This document shows, piece by piece, positions 9,029 to 16,976 of a DNA stretch of 54,461 bases. The DNA lies in assembly GCF_039655865.1 (NCBI RefSeq), contig NZ_JBBYXL010000017.1, positions 1-54,461 on the forward strand. The letters run 5' to 3'. Every line of letters starts with the position of its first letter. The first letter of the stretch is position 1. The notes under the pieces are model-generated. The model did no database searches and had not been told where the DNA came from. It saw only the letters and a program-made list of their open reading frames with translations. The position numbers and the translations under genes were made by a program. The DNA is from Prosthecobacter sp. SYSU 5D2 (GTDB lineage: Bacteria > Verrucomicrobiota > Verrucomicrobiia > Verrucomicrobiales > Verrucomicrobiaceae).

Positions 9029-9884
9029 AATCAAATCTGTACTGAGCTTCGCCGCCTTCAATCCGGAGGCGGACGATGCCAGCGTGTCCTGGAGCAAGCG
9101 CTTTGAGGGGCGCAAGACTCTTCTTCTTAATGTCGGCCGCAACCAGACAAGCTGGCGGGGGCTCAACAAAAAGGGCCGCTTTGAAGACGGCGGCGTCATG
9201 GAGGGCGAGTTTGCCGACATCGCCCCGCAGCGTGCCGATGAATGGCGGCAGATGGCGGACGGAGGCTGGTGTGTGGTCTCGGTAAACAACCGTTTCATCA
9301 TGAGCCTGGAGAACAACATGATGCGCGGTGAAAACTGCGTGAACCTGCTGCGCACCAATCCGCGTGCCGTGCTGGGACCCAAGTTTGACCGGGGCAAGCG
9401 CTACGCCATCTGCCATCACCCGGAAAGCTCCGGCAGCATGCTGCTGGCCTGTGAGGAAAGCATGGTGAAGGTGACGGAGGATGTGCTGAAGACCATTGGC
9501 ATCCGGCCCGGCCGCGTCTGCTGTGGGCTGTTTGCCCTCACTGAATATGCCGTGCACCAGCTCTATGTGGCGCAGCGTGGCAGCGTACAGCCTAACATGA
9601 TATTGATCTCCGCATGTGAGGGCTCCATCGCCGTGCTGGTGCAGCAGGAGGGCCAGTGGAAGGAGCTGCGCTGCCGCAGCGGCCTGGGCCCGGATGCCGT
9701 GGAGACATCCCTCCAAATCATCAGTCCGCTCATCCAAAAGGTGCCGCAAGGCAGCCCGATCTATTTCATCAGTGACGGGCAGGACGCCAAGTTCCGCTCC
9801 GAACTCTTTGTGCATCTGGAGCGCATCGGCGCCAGCGACCTCACCCAGGAAGACCTGCTCTGGAAAATCATCGGCAGCCACTGA
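9015..9884 (+). CDS. pilus assembly protein, PilM-like by position
   Basis: A 289-residue soluble protein without signal peptide or membrane segment. It lies between the ATPase and a PilN-like protein, where actin-fold PilM or GspL cytoplasmic domains normally sit. The sequence shows alternating strands and helices (NMILISACEGSIAVLVQQEG resembles a phosphate-binding strand pair of actin-like ATPases), but I see no unmistakable PilM signature. The assignment therefore rests on gene order. It starts inside the ATPase gene (14-base overlap) and is 29 bases before the next gene. Confidence 0.55.
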   Translation: MLLDEIKSVLSFAAFNPEADDASVSWSKRFEGRKTLLLNVGRNQTSWRGLNKKGRFEDGGVMEGEFADIAPQRADEWRQMADGGWCVVSVNNRFIMSLENNMMRGENCVNLLRTNPRAVLGPKFDRGKRYAICHHPESSGSMLLACEESMVKVTEDVLKTIGIRPGRVCCGLFALTEYAVHQLYVAQRGSVQPNMILISACEGSIAVLVQQEGQWKELRCRSGLGPDAVETSLQIISPLIQKVPQGSPIYFISDGQDAKFRSELFVHLERIGASDLTQEDLLWKIIGSH

Positions 9885-9913
9885 CTGCCAGCCCTCCTTT
9901 CCCATCCGCGACC

Positions 9914-10465
9914 ATGTCCGAATACATCTGCCACGATTTCAAAACGCCGCGCAACGACACCTCCAAGCGGCTGCCAAACTCCTTCAAGCTGGTGCCGGTG
10001 GCCTTTTACCTGGCCCTCGTCGGCGGCACTTATTTCATGACCATGGACTACATGGCCTACAAGCGTGCGCAGGAAGACAAGCTGGCGGCAGAATCAGTGA
10101 AGCTGGAGCATGAAAGCGCGACCCAGCAGCAGATGGCCGAAAAGCTGGCTCTGGACGAAGAGACGGCCAGGGCGGAAGACGTGGCCAAGTGGGTGGAAGG
10201 TGCGCGCAATTTGCAGCCGATCAGCGTGGCCATCGCGCGGGCCATGCCGCCTGAGGTCAGGCTCTCCGACCTTTCCATCGAGCGCAGCGACCAGGTGCCC
10301 TCCAACCTGTCCCTGACGGTGCGCATCAACGGCGGCTCCGCCAACGAGGTCGCATTGATCGAAAGCAGCATCTCCCGCCTGAACTACCGGTCCTATTCCC
10401 CCCAGCAGACCAAGACGGGAGACGTCATTGAATATCGCTCCACACTGGTCCGCCAGGAGCAGTAA
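9914..10465 (+). CDS. PilN-like inner-membrane assembly protein
   Basis: A 183-residue protein with a short cytoplasmic N-terminus, one membrane segment (about residues 26-46, KLVPVAFYLALVGGTYFM), a charged coiled coil (about 50-95) and a small alpha/beta C-terminal domain. This is the architecture of PilN/GspL periplasmic parts, which link a PilM-type cytoplasmic protein to PilO and the secretin. Sequence identity to PilN is not evident by eye. The call rests on topology and on its place directly after the PilM-like gene and before a PilO-like one (22 bases). Confidence 0.6.
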   Translation: MSEYICHDFKTPRNDTSKRLPNSFKLVPVAFYLALVGGTYFMTMDYMAYKRAQEDKLAAESVKLEHESATQQQMAEKLALDEETARAEDVAKWVEGARNLQPISVAIARAMPPEVRLSDLSIERSDQVPSNLSLTVRINGGSANEVALIESSISRLNYRSYSPQQTKTGDVIEYRSTLVRQEQ

Positions 10466-10487
10466 CCCCTTCCCCCCCCTTTAATAC

Positions 10488-11066
10488 ATGAATCCCAAGC
10501 AACTCGCCTGTGTGGTGCTGATGATGTTCATCGGCCTGGTGACCTACTTTGCCCAGACGGTGCACCACAAGGTGACCGCCATGAAAAACTCTGCCGAAAC
10601 GGCCAAGCAGGATGCCTTCACCGCAGAAGGAGCCCGCCAGGCTTCGGAAATCCTGACCGCCCGTACCAAGGCCGAAACCGAGGAGATCCGCCGCTTCCTG
10701 CAGGCCTGGGTCCCGTATGTGGACAAAGCGCAGACCGAGCAGGAGGTGGAGGGCATCATCGAATTCAGCCTGCGTGAGCGCGGCATCACCCTGGTGCGCT
10801 CCCGTAAAACGGAGGTTAAAACCGCACGCGACAACAAAATCATTCCCAAAAGTGTCCTCACCACCCTGGTCATTGAGGATGAGTACGCGAAAGTGCAGAA
10901 CTGGCTGGGGGATATCGAAAAAAGGCTGCCCCTGGCCCGGGTAAAGGCCTGCCGGATCACCGGCGGCAGCTCTGCCCGGCAGCTGCGGCTGGACCTGTCG
11001 TTGGAGACCCCGCTGATCAATCTCTCCGCAGCACCGGATGCTGCGAAATCCAAGAAAAAGGCCTGA
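10488..11066 (+). CDS. PilO-like inner-membrane assembly protein
   Basis: A 192-residue bitopic protein. The membrane segment lies at residues about 5-25 (QLACVVLMMFIGLVTYF), a coiled coil follows at about 30-70, then an alpha/beta domain with LVIEDEYAKVQNWLGDIEK, and a Lys-rich tail KSKKKA. Topology and position match PilO/GspM, which pairs with PilN in the periplasm. In Akkermansia muciniphila, a relative in the phylum, a comparable gene set includes the surface-active protein Amuc_1100; any homology to it is a guess from context. The next gene follows after 6 bases. Confidence 0.6.
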   Translation: MNPKQLACVVLMMFIGLVTYFAQTVHHKVTAMKNSAETAKQDAFTAEGARQASEILTARTKAETEEIRRFLQAWVPYVDKAQTEQEVEGIIEFSLRERGITLVRSRKTEVKTARDNKIIPKSVLTTLVIEDEYAKVQNWLGDIEKRLPLARVKACRITGGSSARQLRLDLSLETPLINLSAAPDAAKSKKKA

Positions 11067-11072
11067 CCTCCC

Positions 11073-11825
11073 ATGAAACGATTTCTTGTTATTCCAGGCT
11101 GCCTGCTCATCACCGTGCTTTCCGGGCTTAGCGCCCGGGCACAGGATGAAGCGGGTGATGAAAATGAGCGTGTTCAATACACCCTCATCCTGCCTGAAGA
11201 AAAAACCCCGGAAATGGTGAAGCCGGAAGAAAACAACCCTTTTGAATCCCTTTCAGACGGCAGCCAGGATGATGACAGCAGCACAGAAGAAAACCAGGTG
11301 CGTGACCTGCTGCTGCGAATGCCCGTTGGCGGTGCGGCCTCCGGCCTCAACGGCATGCGGGTGATGCTGGGCGGGATGCGGCTGGAACCCGGCATGGAGG
11401 TTCCGCCTGTCATTCCAGACCAGCAGGTGGTTCTCCGTGTGAAATCCATCACCACGTCCGCCATCGAACTGGTCTGGGTGGAAAAAAAGCCCACAGGGCT
11501 TCCCCCCAAGCTTCTTGTCATCCCCATGGACGGGTCACCCACAGTGCGCTACCGCATGCCAGCGGGTGGCACCAGCTCAGGTTCCGGGGGGAATGGCATG
11601 GGCACCCTGCGCCGGTCCGGGGTCTCCGCATTCTCTCCCCGCTCAGGAGAGGACGCTTCGTCAGTGGCCACGGTCCGCCCGGCGGAGCCCGCACCAGCCA
11701 CCCCTCCGGCAGCGCCTAAAACTCCCGCACCAGCAGCCCCGCAGCCTGCACCGCCACCGGCCAATGTTCCGGAAGCATCAGTGCTGCGCATGCTGTTTGG
11801 CAACCGTCCGCCTGAAGCCAAATGA
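11073..11825 (+). CDS. exported PilP/GspC-like accessory protein, Pro/Ala-rich tail
   Basis: A 250-residue protein with a signal peptide (RFLVIPGCLLITVLSGLSARA, residues about 3-23). An acidic linker with the segment EENNPFESL follows, then a small beta domain (VVLRVKSITTSAIELVWVE) and a Pro/Ala-rich C-terminal stretch (about 205-235). Linker plus beta domain is what PilP and GspC HR domains look like; they bridge the inner-membrane platform to the secretin. The family is not certain. The stop overlaps the start of the next gene (ATGA at 11822-11825). Confidence 0.5.
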   Translation: MKRFLVIPGCLLITVLSGLSARAQDEAGDENERVQYTLILPEEKTPEMVKPEENNPFESLSDGSQDDDSSTEENQVRDLLLRMPVGGAASGLNGMRVMLGGMRLEPGMEVPPVIPDQQVVLRVKSITTSAIELVWVEKKPTGLPPKLLVIPMDGSPTVRYRMPAGGTSSGSGGNGMGTLRRSGVSAFSPRSGEDASSVATVRPAEPAPATPPAAPKTPAPAAPQPAPPPANVPEASVLRMLFGNRPPEAK

Positions 11826-12826
11826 AAACCCTGGGCCGGCCAGCAGCAGCACGCAGCGGCTTCAGCTCCATGGAGCTGGTGGTCGTGCTTGCCCTCTCCG
11901 CCCTGGTCATGGGCGCCATGGTGGTCAGCTACGGGACCCTGGTGCGCAGCCAGCCGCAGGTGGCTACCGTGGTGGATGTGCCACTGACCTCCGACCGCCT
12001 GAGCACGTTTTTTAACAACAACAGCAGCGATTACCGGGACACCCATGTCGCGCCCTCCTTTGGCAGCCTGGCTGAAGCGGAAAAACTGCGCGAACAGTTT
12101 TACCACGATGTGCTCAGTGCCACGGCGGTGTTCTGCCTGCCGCGAAATGAGGGCGTGGACAACACCTGGAAGCCTGCCTACATCCCTTACAATGCGGAGA
12201 CGGATGACGAGCTGGACATGCCGCAGAAGTTCCGCAATCACATCATCCGCGTGGCGGGCGTGCCACTGACCCAATATGTGGATTTCCGCAATCCAGGCAT
12301 GGGGAACAACAGCCTGCCACCGAATGCGAGCATCTTCATCCTCAGCTACACAGGCACGGATTCCTATCTGCGCGTGCAGGCCATTTATGACATTGATGTG
12401 ATCCGCTTCACCGACCCCAAAAAGGCCATGGGGTTTCACGCCAGTGTCAAACGATATGCCGATCCGTCCCCTGTTCCTGAGGGCAATGCTTATTCACTGG
12501 TATTTTCCTCTGCATACCGGGTATTCTATCCACCGGCCAATCCGTTGGCGACCAGTGCGGCAGGTTTTAGCACGGATGGCTTTACGCCTCTCTTTGTGAC
12601 CTTCGAGCGCCACACACGCCGGGCCTTTGAGGAAGGCATGCCCATTGACCGCTTTAAGCTGGCCGCCGAGCGCCCCTTTTATTTTGTCTGGTGGCCTGAT
12701 CCTGCCGCACGCCATCTGGGAGCCCAGGCCAATACGGCGGCTCCGACGACCCCGCAGCACGCCTACAACCACATGGGGGGACGCACCTCCTTCATGTTTA
12801 CCGTGCCGATGTTCCCTGCCCTTTGA
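11822..12826 (+). CDS. pseudopilin, GspJ/PilW-like
   Basis: A 334-residue protein with a prepilin leader: Arg-rich N-terminus, cleavage at Gly13/Phe14, Glu18 at +5, and a hydrophobic helix (MELVVVLALSALVMGAMVV). It is large for a minor pseudopilin. The globular part is unremarkable, with Tyr/Asn/Pro-rich loops. Position before a GspK-like and a GspI-like gene matches the usual J-K-I cluster of minor pseudopilins that start assembly of the pilus or pseudopilus. Verrucomicrobia are known for expanded sets of such prepilins (the Verru_Chthon cassettes), to which this may be related. Start codon coupled to the gene before. Confidence 0.75.
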   Translation: MKTLGRPAAARSGFSSMELVVVLALSALVMGAMVVSYGTLVRSQPQVATVVDVPLTSDRLSTFFNNNSSDYRDTHVAPSFGSLAEAEKLREQFYHDVLSATAVFCLPRNEGVDNTWKPAYIPYNAETDDELDMPQKFRNHIIRVAGVPLTQYVDFRNPGMGNNSLPPNASIFILSYTGTDSYLRVQAIYDIDVIRFTDPKKAMGFHASVKRYADPSPVPEGNAYSLVFSSAYRVFYPPANPLATSAAGFSTDGFTPLFVTFERHTRRAFEEGMPIDRFKLAAERPFYFVWWPDPAARHLGAQANTAAPTTPQHAYNHMGGRTSFMFTVPMFPAL

Positions 12827-12838
12827 CCTTGGTTTTCC

Positions 12839-14437
12839 ATGAAATCCCGTCTCCCCTATCCTGCATCCTCCAAGCGCGGCGCCCTGATGGGTGTGGCCCT
12901 GCTGATGATGCTGTGCAGCGGGCTGTTCCTGGCCTCCTGGGTGACGATCATCAGCACCCGTGCCATCCAGGTGAGCTGGCTGGAATCTGCGGTGCAACGT
13001 CGCATTTCCCTGGAAAACTCCCGCCTGCTGTCCTGGCAGACAGCCATGAACCAGGGTTTTGACCCTGAGACAGATCTGGCTGCGAAATCGGCCCTGCTCC
13101 TGGGGGGCAACGGTGGCGGCATTGATACTGCGGGCGGCTGGAAAGACCTGGGGCTTTACAGTGTCCTTGGCACTGACAGAGTCACCCCGTATAATCAAAC
13201 GGGTCTGCGCCCTGGAGGCAGCTATTTCCTGCCTCTGAAATTTCTCCGGCCCTCCATGCCCACGGGCGTAGCGCTGGATCCCTTCACGGCCCATCTGCTT
13301 CTCAAAAGCCACTGTCCAGTGCTCAATGGCGACCTGGTGGTGGTTTACCGGAAACCGGACAAGTATCCCGACAATGAGATCCTGGATGTCCACCGGACCA
13401 CCGCACCTTACCGGGTGGAAGGACGCGTGGTCGTCCGGCATCCCCCTTCCCTGTTTGCAAGGGGGTCAGGAGCGGTCACGCTGCCGATGCAGTCCAAGGC
13501 GGTTTACATCCAGTCCTATGATGCCGCCGGCAGCTATCCCATCCGGGGCACCGGACTGGAAAATGAAAAGCTGATCCCTTCCAATCTTTCGGCTGTGCCA
13601 AGCTCCTCAGGCCCTGACAGCAGCACGGACGGCCGTTTGTTTGACGGGTACCTGAATGTCATCAACAACGAGGCCAATCCGGAAAATTCCCTGATGGCCA
13701 TGCCACTGGAAAAATATGATCTGCTGAGTGTTTATGACGAGACCAAAGTTATTTCGGGATGCCGGCTGGCCGAATTCTATGACACGCCCGATGTCCCGCC
13801 GCCTGACTATGCCAACGGCGGCTACCCTGTTCCTTTCAGGACCCTGTACATCAACGTGGCCGGACTGAAAAAGCACCTCTTCATTGACAGCCGGCTGGGC
13901 AGCATTGTAAACCAGATCGTCATTGAAGGACAGAACACTGTGGACCAGTACGAAAAGGCAGGACAGCAGAGTCCGGTCATCGTGACTTTCCTGCAAGGCA
14001 CCTCCCAGCCGCTGCGCAACATCGCCTTCAAAAACGAGAACAACCGGCCTTTGATCCTGGGCATTCAGAAGTTCAGCTCGCTCAATACCAACTCCCTGAA
14101 ATTCGACAAAACGGAGATGATTTTCACATGGACCGGGGATCCCCTGACGGGCCGTGAACTGCGCTGGCGCATGACGCTCATCAATGAAGGGCAGAACATC
14201 CGGCTGAGGCTGCATGATAACAGCGCCTATGACATCACCTGGATCGGCGGGGTGATGACCAACTGGACCTTCATCCGTGACAGGAATACCGGTCCGAGAG
14301 CTGAAAGGCTGACTTTTAAATCTGACAAGGCCGTACCAACCAAGGCTGAAACCAGCCCGACGTATGAATCCCTGCTGCCGCGGGATGCGTGGCTGGAAAC
14401 TTTCTTTCTTCCGGACCCTCCTCCAAAGGACTTATGA
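12839..14437 (+). CDS. GspK/PilX-like large minor pseudopilin
   Basis: A 532-residue protein with a basic N-terminus and a membrane helix after KRG (GALMGVALLMMLCSGLFLASWV, residues about 14-36). Glu at +5 is missing, as is common in GspK and PilX, which cap the pseudopilus tip. The rest is a large exported domain with many Pro/Asn/Gly-rich turns and no catalytic motif I can see. It lies 12 bases after the GspJ-like gene, and its stop overlaps the start of the GspI-like gene. It could equally be a relative of the Verru_Chthon cassette A proteins. Confidence 0.6.
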   Translation: MKSRLPYPASSKRGALMGVALLMMLCSGLFLASWVTIISTRAIQVSWLESAVQRRISLENSRLLSWQTAMNQGFDPETDLAAKSALLLGGNGGGIDTAGGWKDLGLYSVLGTDRVTPYNQTGLRPGGSYFLPLKFLRPSMPTGVALDPFTAHLLLKSHCPVLNGDLVVVYRKPDKYPDNEILDVHRTTAPYRVEGRVVVRHPPSLFARGSGAVTLPMQSKAVYIQSYDAAGSYPIRGTGLENEKLIPSNLSAVPSSSGPDSSTDGRLFDGYLNVINNEANPENSLMAMPLEKYDLLSVYDETKVISGCRLAEFYDTPDVPPPDYANGGYPVPFRTLYINVAGLKKHLFIDSRLGSIVNQIVIEGQNTVDQYEKAGQQSPVIVTFLQGTSQPLRNIAFKNENNRPLILGIQKFSSLNTNSLKFDKTEMIFTWTGDPLTGRELRWRMTLINEGQNIRLRLHDNSAYDITWIGGVMTNWTFIRDRNTGPRAERLTFKSDKAVPTKAETSPTYESLLPRDAWLETFFLPDPPPKDL

Positions 14438-14916
14438 AAACGGTATTTGCTGCAACCGGTTTACGCCGTGGCTACACCCTCATCGAGGTGCTGGCCGCAG
14501 CCGCCGTCATCGCTGTCAGCGCCGCTGCGGCGGTGAGCCTGAGCAGCTCGCTCATGCTGCAGGAGGAGCTGGCCTGGCGCACCGCCATCACACGTAATTA
14601 TCAGGAAAACATGGCCCGGCTGTGGCAGCTCGGCATGAGCCCCACCGGCAGCAAGGACCCGTCCAACATCGGGGCGGTGATGCCCTCCGTCGCCAACAGT
14701 GTGCGCCTGAATGAAGCCATCAACGGAACCCCCTTTCTCATTGAGACCGGCACCACCAGTCCGGAAGGCCTGGGCACGCTGCAGACCGCCATCGTCAGCG
14801 CTTCGGTGAATGTCGCCGCCAATCCCGCAGAGAAAATTCAGGGCTCCAATTTCACCCTCAGTGTTTATCGGCCCAGCCTGCCTGTGCTGCTGCGCACAAG
14901 CACCGTGACCCGCTGA
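14434..14916 (+). CDS. pseudopilin, GspI/PilV-like
   Basis: A 160-residue protein starting at ATG 14434, coupled to the previous stop (ATGA). The prepilin site is RRG/YTLIEVL with Gly13, Tyr14 and Glu18, followed by an Ala-rich hydrophobic helix (AAAAVIAVSAAAAVSL). The small globular domain fits a minor pseudopilin of GspI type. It is 18 bases before the platform gene and belongs to the same transcript. Confidence 0.78.
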   Translation: MKTVFAATGLRRGYTLIEVLAAAAVIAVSAAAAVSLSSSLMLQEELAWRTAITRNYQENMARLWQLGMSPTGSKDPSNIGAVMPSVANSVRLNEAINGTPFLIETGTTSPEGLGTLQTAIVSASVNVAANPAEKIQGSNFTLSVYRPSLPVLLRTSTVTR

Positions 14917-14934
14917 TCTCCATACCCCGCCGCC

Positions 14935-16161
14935 ATGCTGAAAAAAGTCACCATCACCAATGTCAACACGGGCCACAAGAGCATCTCCATGGTGGATACG
15001 GACACGCATGAAAAGGCGCTGATCGGGTCCGGCATTTCCGCTAATGAAACGGCCTCCATCGAAGACATCACCGGCCCGGATGAAAAGCTGCAGAGGATGA
15101 CCTCGCCCAAAGGTGGCACGGATGACTGCGCCGCCTTTTTCTCCGGCCTGGGCCGCTGCCTGGAGCGCAACATCAGCATGACCAAAAGCCTGAAGCTGCA
15201 GGTCAACCGCGTCGTCTCCGCCCGCTACAAAGGCATGATCGCCGAAGTGATCCACTCCATCTCCATGGGGGAAAAGTTCAGCGATGCGATGTCCCGCTAT
15301 CGCGATATTTTTTCTGAGGACATCCTGTCCCTGATCATCGCAGGTGAAGAGGCCGGCCAGCTTGCCCGCGTGTGCAAGCGCATCGGCGTGGCCCAAAAGA
15401 AGTCCTCGAAGACCCTCAAAAAACTGAAGGGCGCGATGATCTATCCTGCGGTGGTGACGGTGCTGGGCGTCATTGTGGTCATCATCATGAGCTTCACGCT
15501 GGTGCCTGCCATGTCGAAGCTGTTTTTGAACTTCGGTACGGAGCTTCCCTTCGCCACCAAGTCACTCATCGCCCTGTCCAATTTGTTCATCCATCAGCCT
15601 TACATGGCAGCGGCCCCGCTGGTGGCCCTGTACATCTTCTTTTCCAACTTCAGCAAGTTTACTGCGCTGAAGTGGGTGCAGGACCTGGCTCTGAAGATCC
15701 CGGTGGTAGGGATGCTGGTGCGCAAATCGGCAGCAGCCTCCGGGTTTCGCACGCTGGCCATGCTCACAGAATCCAATGTGAGGCTGACGAGTGCGCTGGA
15801 GATCACGTCTTCGGCCACCTGGCACTATCATTACAAAGAGTTCTTCAACCGCCTGCGGGATCACATCAGCGTGGGCCGGACTCTGCATGAGGGCTTTTTG
15901 ATGGAATCCCACTGGCTGGGGGCGGACGGGAGAAACCTATGCGGTCTCATTGAACTGGCCTCCGAAACGGGCTCTGGTACGGAAATGCTGGCAGAGATCG
16001 CCGATGACTATGAGGAGGAGCTGGACAACATGGCCGCCTCCCTGGACAAGCTGATCGAGCCGTTGACGATGCTCATCCTCGGCGTGATGGTGGGCTTCCT
16101 GATCTATGCGATCTATGGGCCGATGTTCAGCCTGGGCGATGTGATCCTGAAGAAGAAGTAA
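14935..16161 (+). CDS. PilC/GspF-family inner-membrane platform protein
   Basis: A 408-residue polytopic protein that anchors the assembly ATPase under the pilus. Two T2SSF domains are visible, about residues 62-185 and 265-395. The hallmark segments FSDILSL-like (IFSEDILSLIIAGEEAGQL) and LIELASETGSGTEML each begin a repeat. Membrane segments lie near 165-190, 220-240 and 375-400 (PLTMLILGVMVGFLIYAIYG). The N-terminal 60 residues are divergent. It is the last gene of the operon; no strong terminator is visible in the 75 bases before the nitroreductase gene, so read-through is possible. Confidence 0.9.
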   Translation: MLKKVTITNVNTGHKSISMVDTDTHEKALIGSGISANETASIEDITGPDEKLQRMTSPKGGTDDCAAFFSGLGRCLERNISMTKSLKLQVNRVVSARYKGMIAEVIHSISMGEKFSDAMSRYRDIFSEDILSLIIAGEEAGQLARVCKRIGVAQKKSSKTLKKLKGAMIYPAVVTVLGVIVVIIMSFTLVPAMSKLFLNFGTELPFATKSLIALSNLFIHQPYMAAAPLVALYIFFSNFSKFTALKWVQDLALKIPVVGMLVRKSAAASGFRTLAMLTESNVRLTSALEITSSATWHYHYKEFFNRLRDHISVGRTLHEGFLMESHWLGADGRNLCGLIELASETGSGTEMLAEIADDYEEELDNMAASLDKLIEPLTMLILGVMVGFLIYAIYGPMFSLGDVILKKK

Positions 16162-16236
16162 CCCTGGCAGGTGCGGTGGATGTACGCACTTCCTGTTTGA
16201 CCCTGGGGAAACCTGCGGGCACTTAGCTGTGCCTGT

Positions 16237-16881
16237 ATGACTTCTGCCAACGATCTCCTTTCCGCCCTGAACTGGCGCTATGCCTGCAAGGTCTTCGACC
16301 CGGCCAAAAAAATCCCTGCCGAGACCTGGGCGACGCTGGAGGCCTCGCTGGTTTTGACGCCGTCCAGCTTCGGCCTGCAACCGTGGCGGTTTATCGTGGT
16401 GCAGGATGCGGCTTTGCGTGAGGCCCTGGTGCCTCATGCCTGGAACCAGAGGCAGGTCAGCGATGCATCTCATCTCATCGTCATGGCGGTGCCGAAGGTG
16501 ATGCCGGAGGCGCATATTGATGCGAACCTGATGCGCATGGCGGAGGTGCGCGGCGGCACCCCAGATGCGCTGATGGGATTCCGCAAAATGCTGACGGGTT
16601 TTCGCGATGGCATGGAAGCCCAGGGCGGGCTGGAACAATGGGCCAAACTGCAGGCTTACATCGCGCTCGGGCAGTTCATGCTCAGCGCGGCGCTGCTGGG
16701 CGTGGACACCTGCCCGATGGAGGGTTTTGTGCCGGCCAAGTTTGATGAGCTGTTAGGCCTGGAGGCGGAGGGATGGACAGCCGCGGTGCTGTGCCCGGCA
16801 GGTTACCGGCACCCGGATGACCGCTATGCCAGCCTGCCGAAGGTGCGCTTTGAGGCGGGGAGCGTGATGGAGTACCGGTGA
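16237..16881 (+). CDS. NAD(P)H-dependent nitroreductase family oxidoreductase
   Basis: A 214-residue FMN flavoprotein of the nitroreductase fold (NfsB/YdgI-like), cytoplasmic. Family marks are the N-terminal RYACKVFDPAKKI, LTPSSFGLQPWRFIVV with FMN-phosphate contacts, the central helix ALGQFMLSAALLGVDTCPMEGF, and a C-terminal GYRHPDD. The substrate cannot be told from the sequence; nitroaromatics or quinones are usual. The gene follows the pilus operon by 75 bases and has no evident functional link to it. Confidence 0.88.
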   Translation: MTSANDLLSALNWRYACKVFDPAKKIPAETWATLEASLVLTPSSFGLQPWRFIVVQDAALREALVPHAWNQRQVSDASHLIVMAVPKVMPEAHIDANLMRMAEVRGGTPDALMGFRKMLTGFRDGMEAQGGLEQWAKLQAYIALGQFMLSAALLGVDTCPMEGFVPAKFDELLGLEAEGWTAAVLCPAGYRHPDDRYASLPKVRFEAGSVMEYR

Positions 16882-16892
16882 TGGGGTTCGGC

Positions 16893-16969
16893 GTTCGGAG
16901 TACCGCGTTTGTGCGGAATCAATGAGCCTCGAAGCCCCCCAATCACCCCATAAATGCGGCACTCCGAAC
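16893..16969. repeat. long imperfect inverted repeat between convergent genes
   Basis: gttcggagtaccgc (16893-16906) is complementary at 13 of 14 positions to gcggcactccgaac (16956-16969), with a 49-base loop. It fills the 95-base gap between the convergent nitroreductase and propeller genes. No T-tract follows, so it may be an intergenic palindromic repeat or a bidirectional transcription block. Confidence 0.5.
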
Positions 16970-16976
16970 CCTGAAA

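Noticed and set aside
8889..9905. 338-codon minus-strand frame in the pilus operon
   Set aside because: Antisense to the PilM-like gene and the end of the ATPase gene, and it would break a tight operon; no domain seen.
12494..13441. 315-codon minus-strand frame
   Set aside because: Antisense to two pseudopilin genes; composition is typical of a shadow frame in GC-rich DNA.
16162..16236. Possible terminator after the pilus operon
   Set aside because: No stable stem with a T-run could be found in these 75 bases.
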